From Ricinus communis (taxonomy: Eukaryota; Streptophyta; Magnoliopsida; Malpighiales; Euphorbiaceae): a stretch of 64,000 bases of DNA. The stretch lies in NCBI RefSeq assembly GCF_019578655.1, contig NC_063257.1:620001-684000 (forward strand), in the 5' to 3' direction. A program made the translations under genes and the position numbers. The stretch's first letter is position 1. Every line of letters starts with the position of its first letter. Below, in pieces: positions 36,400 through 47,100 of this stretch. The notes under the pieces are model-generated. The model saw only the letters and a list, made by a program, of their open reading frames with translations, did no database searches and had not been told where the DNA came from.

Positions 36400-37853
36400 A
36401 CAATACTTGGAAACTAACTGAATTACCTATAAGTGCAAAGAAGATAGGTATTAAATGAGTGTTTAAAACTAAGCTCAATGAACATGGAGAAGTGGACAAG
36501 CATAAAGCTCGGCTTGTTGCCAAGGGCTATGCACAACAATAAGGGATCGACTATAATGAGGTATTTGCACCGGTGGCAAGATGGGATACAATTTGTATGC
36601 TCCTATCTATAGCAGCTCAGAAAGAATGGAGAGTTTATCAACTTGATGTGAAAAGCATCTTTTTGCATGGAGAGCTGGAAGAAGATGTATAAGTAGAGCA
36701 ACCTTTGGGATACATTCGAAAGGGAGAAGAGGAGAAAGTCTACAAACTCAATAAAGCACTATATGGACTAAAGCAGGCACCACGTGCCTAGTACAGTAAG
36801 ATTGAGGCATATTTCATCAAAGAGGGGTTTCAAAGATGTGATTATGAGCATACACTCTTCATCAAAACAGAAGGAGGTAACAAAATTCTTATTGTTAGCC
36901 TGTACGTTGATGATCTAATATTTACTAGCAATGATAATCTGATGTTTGCAAAGTTCAAAACCTCTATGAAGAAAGAGTTTGACACGATTGACCTAGGAAA
37001 GATGAAGTATTTCCTAGGTGTGGAAGTGATCCAAGAGCAAAGAGGGATATTTATCAGTCAGAAGAAGTACGCAGAAGAGCTGCTAGAAAAATTCAATCTT
37101 CACGATGGAAATACAGTTAAAAATCCAATTGTGCCAGGTTCAAAATCATTGAAGGAGGGAGGAGGAGCTAAAGTTGATGCCACGTTGTACAAGCAGCTAA
37201 TTGGGAGCTTGATGTATATTACAACCACACGACCTGATTTAATGTATGTGGTATGTCTCTTAAGCAGGTATATGGCGGATCCCTCAAAGCAGCACATGCA
37301 AGCTGCAAAGAGGGTATTGCGCTATCTGAAGGGAACTGCAGGTTTTGGAGTTATGTATAAGAAAGGAGTTTCTAATGAGTTAGATGCATACAAAGATAGT
37401 GATTATACAGGGGATGTAGATGATAGGAGAAGCATAAGTGCATATGTTTTTTTATTGAGTGTAGGAACTGTATCTTAGGCATCCAAGAAACAACTAGTGG
37501 TGACTTTGTCAACTGCAGAAGCTGAGTTCATTGTAGCAGCTGCTTGTGCATGTCAATGTGTATGGATGCAGAGAATCTTGGAGCAGCTCGGTATGATTCA
37601 AGCTCAGGGTACTACGATTATGTGTGACAATAGTTCAACTATAAAATTGTCAAAGAATCTAGTACTTCATGAGAGAAGCAAGCATATAGATATCAGGTTT
37701 CATTTTCTCAGAGATCTTGTGAGGGAAAAGGTCATCAAGCTGGTTCATTGTAGAACAAAAGAACAACTCGTGGACATCATGACGAAGCCACTTAAGCTGG
37801 ATGCATTCACGGAGTTAATAGAAAAGCTAGGAGTGTGTGATGGGATAAACTGA
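36400..37853 (+). pseudogene. Copia reverse transcriptase and RNase H region
   Basis: The RT fingers/palm region is recognisable (KARLVAKGYAQ, YGLKQAPRA), with the active-site YVDD at 36903-36914. The RNase H part ends near 37853. In-frame stops lie at 36456-36458, 36540-36542, 36690-36692, 36789-36791 and 37476-37478, so no active enzyme can be made from this copy. Only the stretches 36942-37478 and 37497-37853 stay open for long. Confidence 0.9.
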
Positions 37854-37878
37854 TTAACAATCAGTTTAGGAGAGGCAT

Positions 37879-38130
37879 TGTTGGGTTAGACTTGGTCTTC
37901 TTTAGTTGTTAAGTTATAGAAATAAACTCATTATTTTAGGAGATATTTAGCATATACTAGTTTAAATTAGTTTTGATTGTGTACGTAACAAACTCCATGT
38001 TTGTAGTAGTGGAGATCTTGCTTTCAATAATCTCATCTTTATAAGGCTATTTAATGGCTAAAGCTTGCATAATAAAATCAACAAAGTGATTCATACTTCT
38101 GTAAGTGTGTGTTATAGACTGAGTGCAACA
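37879..38130 (+). repeat. Right LTR of the copia element
   Basis: 252 bp, about 95% identical by eye to the left LTR. A purine run AGGAGAGG (about 37868-37875) just upstream is the likely polypurine tract that primes plus-strand synthesis. Confidence 0.93.
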
Positions 38131-38200
38131 AAAAGAACCTGTTGATGATTCAATCCAAACTCGATCTAAAAACATAGTAAAATCTCGATTAATGAACTAG
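38131..38200 (+). pseudogene. Lysine-rich coding remnant, 3' part
   Basis: Directly after the copia right end the plus strand reads EPVDDSIQTRSKNIVKSRLM and ends at TAG near 38200. It is in the same frame as FPLRRLKWRKIVTK before the element, when one AAAAG copy and the element are removed. A second weak coding-like patch, MSAARFHVNDIHSRYVVALY, lies at about 38501-38563 before two stops and may be part of the same dead gene. Confidence 0.45.
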
Positions 38201-39018
38201 TTAGTTATGTTTTGAAGATATTGTTTCTTTTTGTGTTAAATGTAGAGAAAGATATTTATGATAGAGTTTTTTTTCAAAAAAGAAATTAATCTGATTTTGC
38301 AATTATATTTTTAGTTATTTTTGTTGATTAAATCATTTATTCTTTGAGATATTTTTTTCATTGTGTTTTAGTTTTCTTATTTATTATTTATTTATTTTGT
38401 TCATATTTTTATAATTTTACTTATTAGAATTTTTTGTTTTTCAGTGATTGTACTATTTTTATTCTAATTTTTGCTAAGTTTTTTATCTCTAGAGTTGATA
38501 TGTCTGCCGCAAGATTTCATGTTAATGATATTCATAGTCGATATGTTGTTGCTCTCTATAACTAGTAAAGTTCAAAGAAATTAACGGAATAGTTAATGAT
38601 TCAGAAAATTTTGGAAGATCTAAAGAAAAAATGATGAAAAGACAAAGAAGAGAAAGTAATAAAAGATTAATATATTTTAGTTTTGGATCTGTTTCAGTTT
38701 ATTTGAGTGTTTGACAAATTTTGTTATTATTTTGTAACTTCTATTAGTTTATTATAAGAAGCTATATTTTTATTTAAAAATTTGAATTTTATGATATATA
38801 CTATTGCATATATATTTATTTTGGTTGTTGACCATATTAGGATATTGAAAAAATACTTTTAACTTTTTTGTATATTTTGCTATATATTTATTTATATATT
38901 AACAGTATGTTTTAAGATATCAAAAATATATTTTTAGTATACTAGTACTCTCGGTATCAAGGCCATAAAGATGCTTGTTTTAGAATTTGTATGTCAAGAT
39001 GATATTTAAAGTTCTTCA
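38201..39018. other. T-rich spacer
   Basis: AT-rich DNA with long T runs. Apart from the short patch near 38501-38563 mentioned with the remnant above, I see nothing in it. Confidence 0.5.
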
Positions 39019-39888
39019 AGTTGATATGTTGTGACTTGAAAAATATTAATTCAAGTAGAATTGATTTTGCAGGAAAAGATATTATGAACGTACTAGTGTT
39101 GAGAATTAGAAATCGAATGGAAGTGATTAAATAAAGAATGAGTTAGTTGCGCCAAAGAGCTCTTTTTATTATTATGTCAAGTTAAGTTGCGAAATGGAAT
39201 AAAGAAAAAAGAAAAATGAATGAAATTCTCAATTTTTTATTAGTTTAAACTATTATGTACAATGAATAAGGAATTCCACCGGTTATATATATATAAAATT
39301 ACTGTTAATATGTATTTTTCTCTATTTAAGTTCATATGTGTAACTAGATAAATATTGATTAAGTTTAATAAATTTAATAGGAAAAGATATCATAAATGTA
39401 CTAGCGGTGAGAATTAAAAAAAATAGAAGTAATTAAATGAAGATTGAGTCAGTTAGCTAAATTTTTTATTATTATTATTATATCAAGTTAAGTTTTGAAA
39501 TAAAATAAATAAAAAAAAAGGCCCCAATTTTTTATTAGTCTAGATTATTAGATACAATGAATGATAAATTCTACTAATTCTCCTAAATAAGCTACTCTTA
39601 ATATATCAAAAAAATACTTATCAATTTTTCTATGTTTAACTTAATATATTGTAACTGGATAAATATTAATTTAAGTGGAATAGATTTAACAATAAAAAAT
39701 ATTCAAAATTTACTAATGATGAAAATTAAAAATGAATGCAAATGAATTAGTAAAGAATGAGGTTGATAAAAAGAATAAAAATTAGAAAATGAGTAGAATG
39801 ATTAAACGAAGAATGAGATTGAATTAATGTGTTTTTGTTATGTTAATATGTCCAGTTAAATTTTGAAATAAAGTAACAAGGAAAATAA

Positions 39889-39922
<34 letters not shown>

Positions 39923-40070
39923 TTAATTAATATAAATTATTATATAAAATGAATAACCTAGTCATTTTTTAGTAAATTTTTTTCATAAAATCATATTATA
40001 TAATAAAATATTCTTAATATACCAAAAAAATATTCATAAGATATCTTAAATTAATTTTAAATGGCATGGA
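39019..40070. repeat. Three-copy tandem repeat, unit about 310 bp
   Basis: Copies start near 39019, 39329 and 39639, with a partial fourth beginning near 39990. Shared landmarks in each are a start like AGTTGATATGTTGTGACTTG, then GGAAAAGATATCATAAATGT, then GAGAATTAAAAAWAATRGAA, then TATCAAGTTAAGTTTTGAAA, then TTTTTTATTAGTCTAGATTA with ATACAATGAAT. Copies differ by many substitutions and by microsatellite length. There is no coding capacity. Confidence 0.8.
39892..39919. repeat. (AT)n microsatellite
   Basis: About 14 AT units in a row, inside the third copy of the 310-bp tandem repeat. Confidence 0.9.
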
Positions 40071-40975
40071 CATCATATACATATAATATAGTCAGTATTT
40101 TCTTTTTTTGTATGTCCAAGTTGTACATATGGCGCTATTATTCTTTTTTTAGTTTACTGAATTTAATCATCCTTTCTCTCAGCTTTGATTTAAAGAGTTA
40201 AAGATTGAAGTTCCGCTGGTATTGCTATTCTCGTATAATCAGCCCATATTGTCGCATAATTGGCCGCTGGAACTCCTAACTCAAAGAGGAATTGAAGAGA
40301 GTGAATCTAGAAAAGAGAATCCGACTTGCATGTGTCAAGCATAACGCTTTCTCTGTTTTATCAATCTTTCTGCTAAAAAGAATACATATCAAGTAACTCC
40401 AATAAAAACCTTGCTACATGAGGATATCCTATTTACAATTAGGTCTGAGAAAAGTCGGGAAAAGAACCAAAAGAGACCAACGATCCTTACGAGTAGTGGC
40501 AATACAATTATTATTGGATTAATATATTTTTTCTTTAATTTTCTATTTCGTAATGAAATTGATTTTTATATCAAATAAGTGATTTTCTTTTTTTTTTTTT
40601 AAATGAAAGAGCTGAAACTGGTAGGAATGAGTTAAAAGTATCAGCCAGTGAAAATGCCGTATAAACGAAAATTACTATTTTTGGCCGTAAAAACAAAATT
40701 TTATAGCATAAAATTCGTATATACTTAAACATAAGCTACGATACCACTTCACCATCAGCAATGGGCCTTCTATCTCAAAGCAAAACCCAAACCGATGGCT
40801 TCACAGCCAGTGTGAAGTTTTGGGTGGCAATGTGCAGTTAAAGAACCAAAAACCATTCATATGTATATATATATATAAGCAAATGGCTTAAGAACTCAGT
40901 TTTTTAACAACTAAACAAAGGTCATTAGCAGCAGCACAAATAAACCAACGTGAAAACAAAAGGTGCAATAACTAA
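40071..40975. other. Spacer downstream of the small minus-strand gene
   Basis: AT-rich. The part next to 40976 (about 40740-40975) is probably the 3' UTR of the minus-strand gene. Nothing else is seen. Confidence 0.45.
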
Positions 40976-41245
40976 TCACTGAATGTAAGATTGGCCAGTG
41001 ATATCAAGATCCCGATCACCAGTGGAAGGTGGAGGTTTGTGCTTGGGCTCCGTGGTCTTCTCTGCCGGGCCATCAGCACTTTGGGTGTCACTAGCTGGCT
41101 TCTTGCTTTCTTTTTGGGGTTCATCAGCTTCACTGCCGTACATTCCACCACCGTACGCATCATGAGTCACCGGTTTCATTGCTGTAAGTTGGGGTGGCTG
41201 ATTTAGGGTCCCTTCTCGCTCTTGCTTCTCTCGATCCGTTTCCAT
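40976..41245 (-). CDS. Small conserved hydrophilic plant protein (89 residues)
   Basis: A single exon encodes a charged, probably disordered protein. Landmarks are PPQLTAMKPVTHDAYGGGMY, a Lys/Pro/Ser/Thr-rich middle (ESKKPASDTQSADGPAEKTT), and the end PPPSTGDRDLDITGQSYIQ. The YGGGMY and GDRD-DITGQSYIQ patches look like conserved cores of a small plant family that I remember only as uncharacterised; I give no function. The start MET at 41245 was chosen over an in-frame ATG at 41296, because the extra 17 residues (Arg/Glu/Lys only) come from a polypyrimidine leader and lie close to a likely TATA box. No signal peptide or membrane segment is present. Confidence 0.7.
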   Translation of the reverse strand: METDREKQEREGTLNQPPQLTAMKPVTHDAYGGGMYGSEADEPQKESKKPASDTQSADGPAEKTTEPKHKPPPSTGDRDLDITGQSYIQ

Positions 41246-41311
41246 TTTTCTTTTCTTTTTTTCTCTTTGCCTTTCGCTTCTTCTTTCTACTCTCATCCAA
41301 TTTCTTTCGGT

Positions 41312-41325
41312 TATTTATTTATCTA
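41312..41325 (-). promoter_or_regulatory. Putative TATA box of the small minus-strand gene
   Basis: On the minus strand GATAAATAAATAA lies about 70-80 bp before the ATG at 41245 and just ahead of a CT-rich leader. This spacing leaves a 40-50 base 5' UTR and supports the downstream start. ACGT-core motifs (CACGTA near 41368 and TACGTGGC near 41387) lie upstream. Confidence 0.45.
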
Positions 41326-42350
41326 TCCATCACTCTTCTGCTACAAGTGCGTCACCTAGTTCGCGCCACGTAAGGATATGCTGGATACGTGGCAACTAAT
41401 CGTAGCTTCCACGTTTCTTGCATGATACAATTTTTTTGTCTTTTTGTTGTTACTGTTTTCCATTTATCTATTGCATGATAAGACTTTTGGGCTGGGCTAA
41501 ACTCTTTGAGCTGACCCAAAGCCCCTTCCACGATATGAGCCCTGCCCATGTTACTAGGCTTGCCCCAGTCTCTTCCATATTTTACCCTTTTTCAGAAAAA
41601 GAAAAGAAGAAAAACCACACTTTTAAATTTGGATATATATATATATTCGTAAAGTTGCTTTTTATATATAGATCGTTAATATTGAAATTGCAAATAGTCA
41701 ATTGAAAACTATATAATTATATCAGTTAAATAAATTATCCTAGTTCTAATTATTGAATCATAGATTAAAAATTGTGATAGTATATCCTACTTTTATTTGT
41801 CTCTACCATGAATTCTAAAATATATATGTTAATATCTAAATATGAGGAGGGTGACCAAGACCATTGAAAACCATACTTTGACTTGTGCACACTGCTTGAT
41901 GAGGATGTCAACTCCTCTATTCTCTTCTTTTCTGGTAATAAAATTAAGACATTATTTGGAAGAACACAGAACTAGTCAATTGTCCGCACATTGCTATATA
42001 GATATAGGTATTATATTAAAAAAAAAAAAATTATTCTGGCATCTGTTACGAGCTTTGCTCGAGATGATGACCAAGAGAAACAAAACTTTTATTTTTCTTT
42101 TTTAGAAAAAAGACTAAAACGTGAAGCTTTGTCTCCAAATATATAAAAGAATAAGGAAATTATAAAGTTTAGGTTAAGATGCCTTCTAATCTCTTTCACA
42201 TGGGGATGACTCAATAATATGAATGCCAATGCCAAGATTAGGTAAGTTTATTTATATATTATCAGCCTATGGCAAATACAAAACGTGTATTCCTCACACC
42301 AAAAACTGGAGCTCTCGATGCATGCTACTGGCTGCTGGCCTTTTCTCAGA

Positions 42351-42377
42351 GGAACATGAACATGAACATGAACATGA
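42351..42377. repeat. (AACATG)4 hexanucleotide repeat
   Basis: Four consecutive AACATG units followed by ATGATG. This is a short tandem repeat in non-coding DNA. Confidence 0.85.
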
Positions 42378-42508
42378 TGATGACTTTTGTTAAATGTCTG
42401 AGATCTCATCTCCAAACACCAGAATTTGGGGGTGGGTCATTTTCTGAGGACAGGGTCCTCAAAGCTTATCTGTCGTGTCTAGCCAGCAAATACTAGTGCT
42501 CTGTTATA

Positions 42509-42527
42509 GTGTGTGTGTGTGTGTGTG
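42509..42527. repeat. (GT)n microsatellite
   Basis: About nine GT units in intergenic DNA. Confidence 0.9.
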
Positions 42528-43890
42528 CGTAAGTTTTTACAAAAGACAGAATATTTTTGTTAAAATGAGAATGACCCTTCAATTGTCAGAAACAATGCAT
42601 TTCGATCTTTGTCAGCTCATTGGAAGTTATAATGTCAATGGATAATTGCTACCGCTGTGCAGTAGGTTGGCTGGTCGGTTGAGATTTAACAACTTCTTGG
42701 AAGTATAATTTCCAGTTAAATCATTTAAAAAGAGTAAAAAGAACAATTCAGATCTTCCTTTGTTCTTCATTTCTTCACCATTTAGCATTTGCCAAAATAA
42801 AACCCTTAATTTACTTAGTTTTCAAAAATGTGTTTATTCATATTACGGTTATATTCATTTTATTTCCTTAAAAAAAAAAAAAAAGATTTATGGAGCACTG
42901 TAGCAAATTAAAGAATTGCTTAAAAATACATAAATGGCACTTGATAATCAATCATGTTAGAAATAAAAATAAAATAAGTGGTTCATGAACATGGCGCCAC
43001 CTTAGTTATTTGCATTAATAAAAAGGACCTATGCTTTGAGTTTGTTCTGAAATCCATAAGTCTTGGAGTTGGCATATCTACTGGAATTTTAAATAATTAA
43101 TCTGAGAGTATATTTGTTCTACTTGTGTTAGGTATATATTATTGATCCACATTTAATTTTGTTAAATACACATTTTCTTAATTAAAAAAAGGAAGACATA
43201 ATTAATCCAGCTGGTATTTATTGGCTATCAGTGCATAACTTGAAAATATGTGTAATGTTATATTACGTTGCCTTGCCTTTGTGGTCTATATTATAACCAT
43301 ATTGGATTATGAGAAAAAAGACTCTCCCACAGTGGTACTATTCGAATAACCCACTCTCAATAGCTTAATGGTTGTTGAGAAAAAAGAATTTCATAATTAG
43401 TGAACCCACTCTTAATATCTTTTCTTTTTTAGAAAAAGGGAAACTTCTAGTCAAGTTGTAGGTTTTCTTGTACCCTTTGGGGTAGAGAAGGGAGTCCAGA
43501 TTATTGATAAGCTGTTCCTAACAGGAAAGCTCTGCAGTCCATTCTTAAGAATATACTTAAAATGAAAAATTGTACAAATAAGTTGAGTGAGGCATTTTTA
43601 GAGTGAGTTACCAAACAGTTTAATTTAAAAAAAGAATCCCATTTGAGTGCAGTGATTGGTGAAAAGAGAAAGAAAAGGAGATGAATAGTGTTGGTGTATA
43701 AAGTAAAGAAAGAAAATTGAAAATCAGAAGCTCATGGATGGTAATCCAAGTTTTACGCGTAACATAATTGGTAGAATAGAAGCGTGTATCTTGGCAATCA
43801 ACAAATTATAATGACAGTTTTGCAGCAATTACAAGAAGAATTAATTGATTCACGTGAGTTCGACCCACATGCCTTTTAACATATACAAAC

Positions 43891-43912
43891 TATATATATA
43901 TATATATATATA
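43891..43912. repeat. (TA)n microsatellite
   Basis: About eleven TA units in intergenic DNA. Confidence 0.9.
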
Positions 43913-44936
43913 ATAATGACAGCCCATTAAACTCACCTCACCATCTCGTATTATATTCAGATTAAGTGACGTCTCACTCTCACGCGTTTCTCCAAGTTGT
44001 AGTATTCGCATCCATTTCCATTTCATTTTCAATCTTTAACCGCACATGCACATGCAATGGGTCTTCCAGCTCCCTCTCTTTTTTCTTTTTTGTTTCCCTG
44101 ATCATTAGAACAAGAACTGACAGACGGGCGGCGCATGATTACTCGTCTTATTAGCATCAAAACATAAAGACATTCCAGTTAAAAACTTATTTGACTGTTT
44201 ATAGACTGCTATCAAGAGATAAATCTCATGTATTAATTACTTCATTGTATTCGGAAAAAACAATAAGTATCGATATTTATATTAATATAATTGATATAAA
44301 TCAAAATCAAAAATTTTGATTTCTTGAGGTGAGTTGTTTTAGATGCACTACTTGCAAAATAGAGGTTAACATTTTCTATGTGTAGTACCTGAAAAATTAT
44401 TCCGACGGTCAAGTTAATATTTAACTTAAGATTTAGATGAAAGTGTTTAAAGAGTTATCTTGTGTTAGTATTCTCCCTTGATATTTATAAAGTTGATCGT
44501 TGAGAATTAATTATCTAAAAATTAGCTAGTAGTGGTGTATTAGTAATGGAGTAAATAAATTTTTATATTTATAGAGAAAATGGTAAACATGGGTTATAAC
44601 TAAATATATTGCGGTAGTTTCATCATGCGGATAATTCTTGATATGTGATGAAAGATCTGATCGGTACAATTGCAAGTCATAGCTCGCCTTAGGGTAATCT
44701 ATTTTAGTTGATTTATATCAATAATCAATTAAGTATATATAATTGCAAAACCATAAATAATAGTGATAATCTTGTAATATTTCTCATTGTAATTATGAAT
44801 TTCTCTTTATCAATTGCGAGTTAATCATTCATGTGACTTAATTATTGGTTTGTGATGGAGGAAAAAATAAGTAAAAAACAGTAAGCAAACGAACGAAAGT
44901 CGGTCTCACGATGAAGAAAAGCCAGCGTGTCGAGAC

Positions 44937-44942
44937 CACGTG
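44937..44942. promoter_or_regulatory. G-box within an imperfect palindrome upstream of the DUF241 gene
   Basis: CACGTG sits at the centre of GAGACCACGTGGTGTCTC (about 44932-44949), which is nearly its own reverse complement. It lies about 290 bp before the DUF241 ATG. Such palindromes are typical dimer sites for bHLH or bZIP factors; binding is inferred only. Confidence 0.45.
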
Positions 44943-45099
44943 GTGTCTCCTGTCCAGTTGAAACGGAAACCAGATAACCTGCCTTGTTTTGCTATCTCTT
45001 AACCCCCACTTCACCTTAACTAAACAGCTCAGCTGTCTGTGTATATTGGCGGATCCAGTTTTCCCATATCCCTCGTGCACCTTACCAGTCTCCTCTCCT

Positions 45100-45107
45100 T
45101 TATATAC
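45100..45107 (+). promoter_or_regulatory. TATA box of the DUF241 gene
   Basis: TTATATAC in a pyrimidine-rich context (CTCCTTTATATACCTCTCC) lies about 125 bp before the ATG at 45229, leaving room for a 5' UTR of about 95 bases. This is a strong plant TATA match. Confidence 0.65.
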
Positions 45108-45228
45108 CTCTCCTTCTCCATTCCTCTTCTCTTCACTAATAACATTCAAATCTATCATCAACATTGACAATTAACAAAAAACAAAAAAAACCATTTGTTT
45201 TATCAACAAGAAAGGAAAAGAAAGAATA

Positions 45229-46131
45229 ATGGTAGGCGTTTTCATGCGTTCTCTTTCATTTCCTAACAAAAACCCCAACCGCCCATCAAAACCGCCCCTC
45301 TCTCATCACATCAGATCCATCAGTCTTCCATGCAGATCACACCCTTTAATTTTCCAGCTCAAGGATGCGATCCACAAGCTCAAAGTCTGGTCTTCCAAAT
45401 CTGATAACCGCACTTCTTCTTGGCTTTGTGATGGCTTGACTAGCCTTAAAGCGCTTCACGATTCCCTTGATGATATTCTTCACCTCCCTCAGACTCAAGA
45501 ATCCCTTCGCCGCCACCCTAAATGGATTGAGAAGCTTCTTGATGATTTTCTTCGCTTTGTTGATGTTTACGGAACCTTCCAGACATCCTTCCTGTCTCTC
45601 AAAGAAGATCAGCTCGCCGCTCAAGTTGCTGTCAGAAAGAGAGACGACTCCAAGATTGCTTTGTACATTAAATCCCGCAAGAAAATGGCTAAAGAAATGT
45701 CTAAACTCGCGTACACAGTTCGCGACATTTCACGATGTTATGTTCCTGGATTGGATAAATTGTCTATTGCTGATGCTGAGCTAGTTGGTGTTATTGGAGA
45801 TGTTATTGAAGTAACAATGTCGGTTACAGTTGCTCTATGTAATGGAATCTCACAGTCAATCTCTTCAAGAAAATCGTCGTGGATTGGACTGAGGTTGCCT
45901 ACGAGAGCAAAGAAAGCCAAGGTTGAGGAAGGAATTCAAGAATTTCAAGAGGTTGGGGTGGAGAGTTTGTGGGGGTTGAGAAAGAAAGGAGATGAAGAAG
46001 TGAGAATGGTTTTGAAAAGAATGCGAGATTTAGAAGGTTGTATTAGTGGCATTGAAAGTGGAGGTGAGAAAGTCTTTAGGAGTTTGATTAACACTAAGGT
46101 TGCACTACTCAACAGCCTCACAGTACAGTAG
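45229..46131 (+). CDS. DUF241 (BPS1-like) domain protein
   Basis: A single exon encodes 300 residues. DUF241 (PF03087) proteins are plant-specific, usually intronless and largely helical; members are related to BYPASS1-like proteins, and no biochemical role is established. The N-terminus has the family pattern: basic RSLSFPNKNP followed by SHHIRSISLPCRSHPLIFQL. Then come WLCDGLTSLKALHDSLDDIL, WIEKLLDDFLRFVDVYGTFQ, VRKRDDSKIALYIKSRKKM, and LVGVIGDVIEVTMSVTVAL. The C-terminal coiled-coil-like part ends VLKRMRDLEGCISGIESG and SLINTKVALLNSLTVQ. A Met at residue 6 could also start the protein. A TATA box and G-box lie upstream. The frame is intact. Confidence 0.9.
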   Translation: MVGVFMRSLSFPNKNPNRPSKPPLSHHIRSISLPCRSHPLIFQLKDAIHKLKVWSSKSDNRTSSWLCDGLTSLKALHDSLDDILHLPQTQESLRRHPKWIEKLLDDFLRFVDVYGTFQTSFLSLKEDQLAAQVAVRKRDDSKIALYIKSRKKMAKEMSKLAYTVRDISRCYVPGLDKLSIADAELVGVIGDVIEVTMSVTVALCNGISQSISSRKSSWIGLRLPTRAKKAKVEEGIQEFQEVGVESLWGLRKKGDEEVRMVLKRMRDLEGCISGIESGGEKVFRSLINTKVALLNSLTVQ

Positions 46132-46861
46132 AAGGAAGGATCAATTAACGACTGAAGAAAAATATACAGGAGAGATTTTTAAATTCTTAATTTTGTTTTC
46201 TTTATGTTTCTTGAACTGAATGAAAAAGGAAAATGAGAAGTGTCAAAACTGATGTCCAGATTTGAGGAACATTCAATATTAGTGTACTGTACAGTACTTG
46301 TTCATATTAATTTGAAACTTTAATGTATTCAATCCAAGATTTGAGATTCTCTTTTTGTTTTTGGTTACGAGCAATCAATATGGCTGAAAAAGCCCATGGT
46401 AGTGTAGTCCTGTTCTGAACCAAACAATTGGAGGATCCTTTTGATTAAGATTGAGTCGTCAACAACAACACACAACTGACAACTACTGACTCTTTCGAAA
46501 AGATGTATGTCTATAAGTACCATTATTTCATTACAGACGAATCATGCATGTGAAATAGAGCAGTTGCCTCGCTGTTTGATACTGGTCACAACGGCTTGTC
46601 GTTGTTAATGTCTATGTTGAATAGTTTACTATCATTTAGCCATATGATTATGACGAGATATATAGTTTCAGGCTGACTATACTAGAATTTTAATTTGGTA
46701 GGGGAAACAATATATAAGATCTTTGCAAATTATGAGCTTTTATTTTTCAAAGAATATTACAATGGGAAGGATGACTTTGCAAATTATGAAATTCTATCTT
46801 TCTGTCTATTAAAACAAAAGTTACCGTATTTCTTAGAAACGAAAAGGATATTAAGTAAACA

Positions 46862-47100
46862 TATAATTCACAGGCTGTTAATGACTTATATTCTTGGACA
46901 TGTAGGTGGTATGCAGCCTTGATTAAGCTTAACGTTGCTTTTGGGCACCAAAAGGGAAAAAAGGTTCTGCTAATTAATTGAACAAATTTAAACATTATTC
47001 TAAAGTATGATTTACAGGCTGCCAATTTATGATTCATAGGCTGTTAGTGACTTTTATTCTTTGACATGTAGGTAGTATACAGATTAAGTTAAGATTAACT
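46862..47100. repeat. Pair of imperfect direct repeats, about 70 bp each
   Basis: 46862-46931 and 47030-47100 share AGGCTGTTAGTGACTTWTAT, TTCTTKGACATGTAGGTRGT and ATRCAG with a GATTAAG tail. The copies are about 168 bp apart. No coding frame runs through either one. Confidence 0.75.

Larger units (their letters stand above)
34648..38130 (+). mobile_element. Ty1/copia LTR retrotransposon, internally deleted and inactive
   Basis: Two near-identical direct repeats begin TGTTGGGTTAGACTTGG and end GAGTGCAACA, at 34648-34900 and 37879-38130. The 5-bp sequence AAAAG flanks both sides (34643-34647 and 38131-38135) as a target-site duplication. A tRNA-Met-type primer binding site follows the left LTR, and a purine run precedes the right one. 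Domain order integrase, reverse transcriptase, RNase H is diagnostic of copia (gypsy has integrase last). The element is about 3.5 kb, shorter than the usual 4.5-5.5 kb, because most of gag and all of protease are missing. At least five in-frame stops break the pol part. The LTRs differ at about 12-15 of 252 positions by eye (roughly 5%), so insertion was not very recent. Confidence 0.95.
41330..45228. other. Long intergenic region before the DUF241 gene
   Basis: No gene was recognised in about 3.9 kb. It contains several microsatellites (listed separately), AT-rich stretches and, near its end, a G-box and TATA box for the DUF241 gene. Short open frames at 41842 and 42269 lack any recognisable features. 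Confidence 0.5.
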
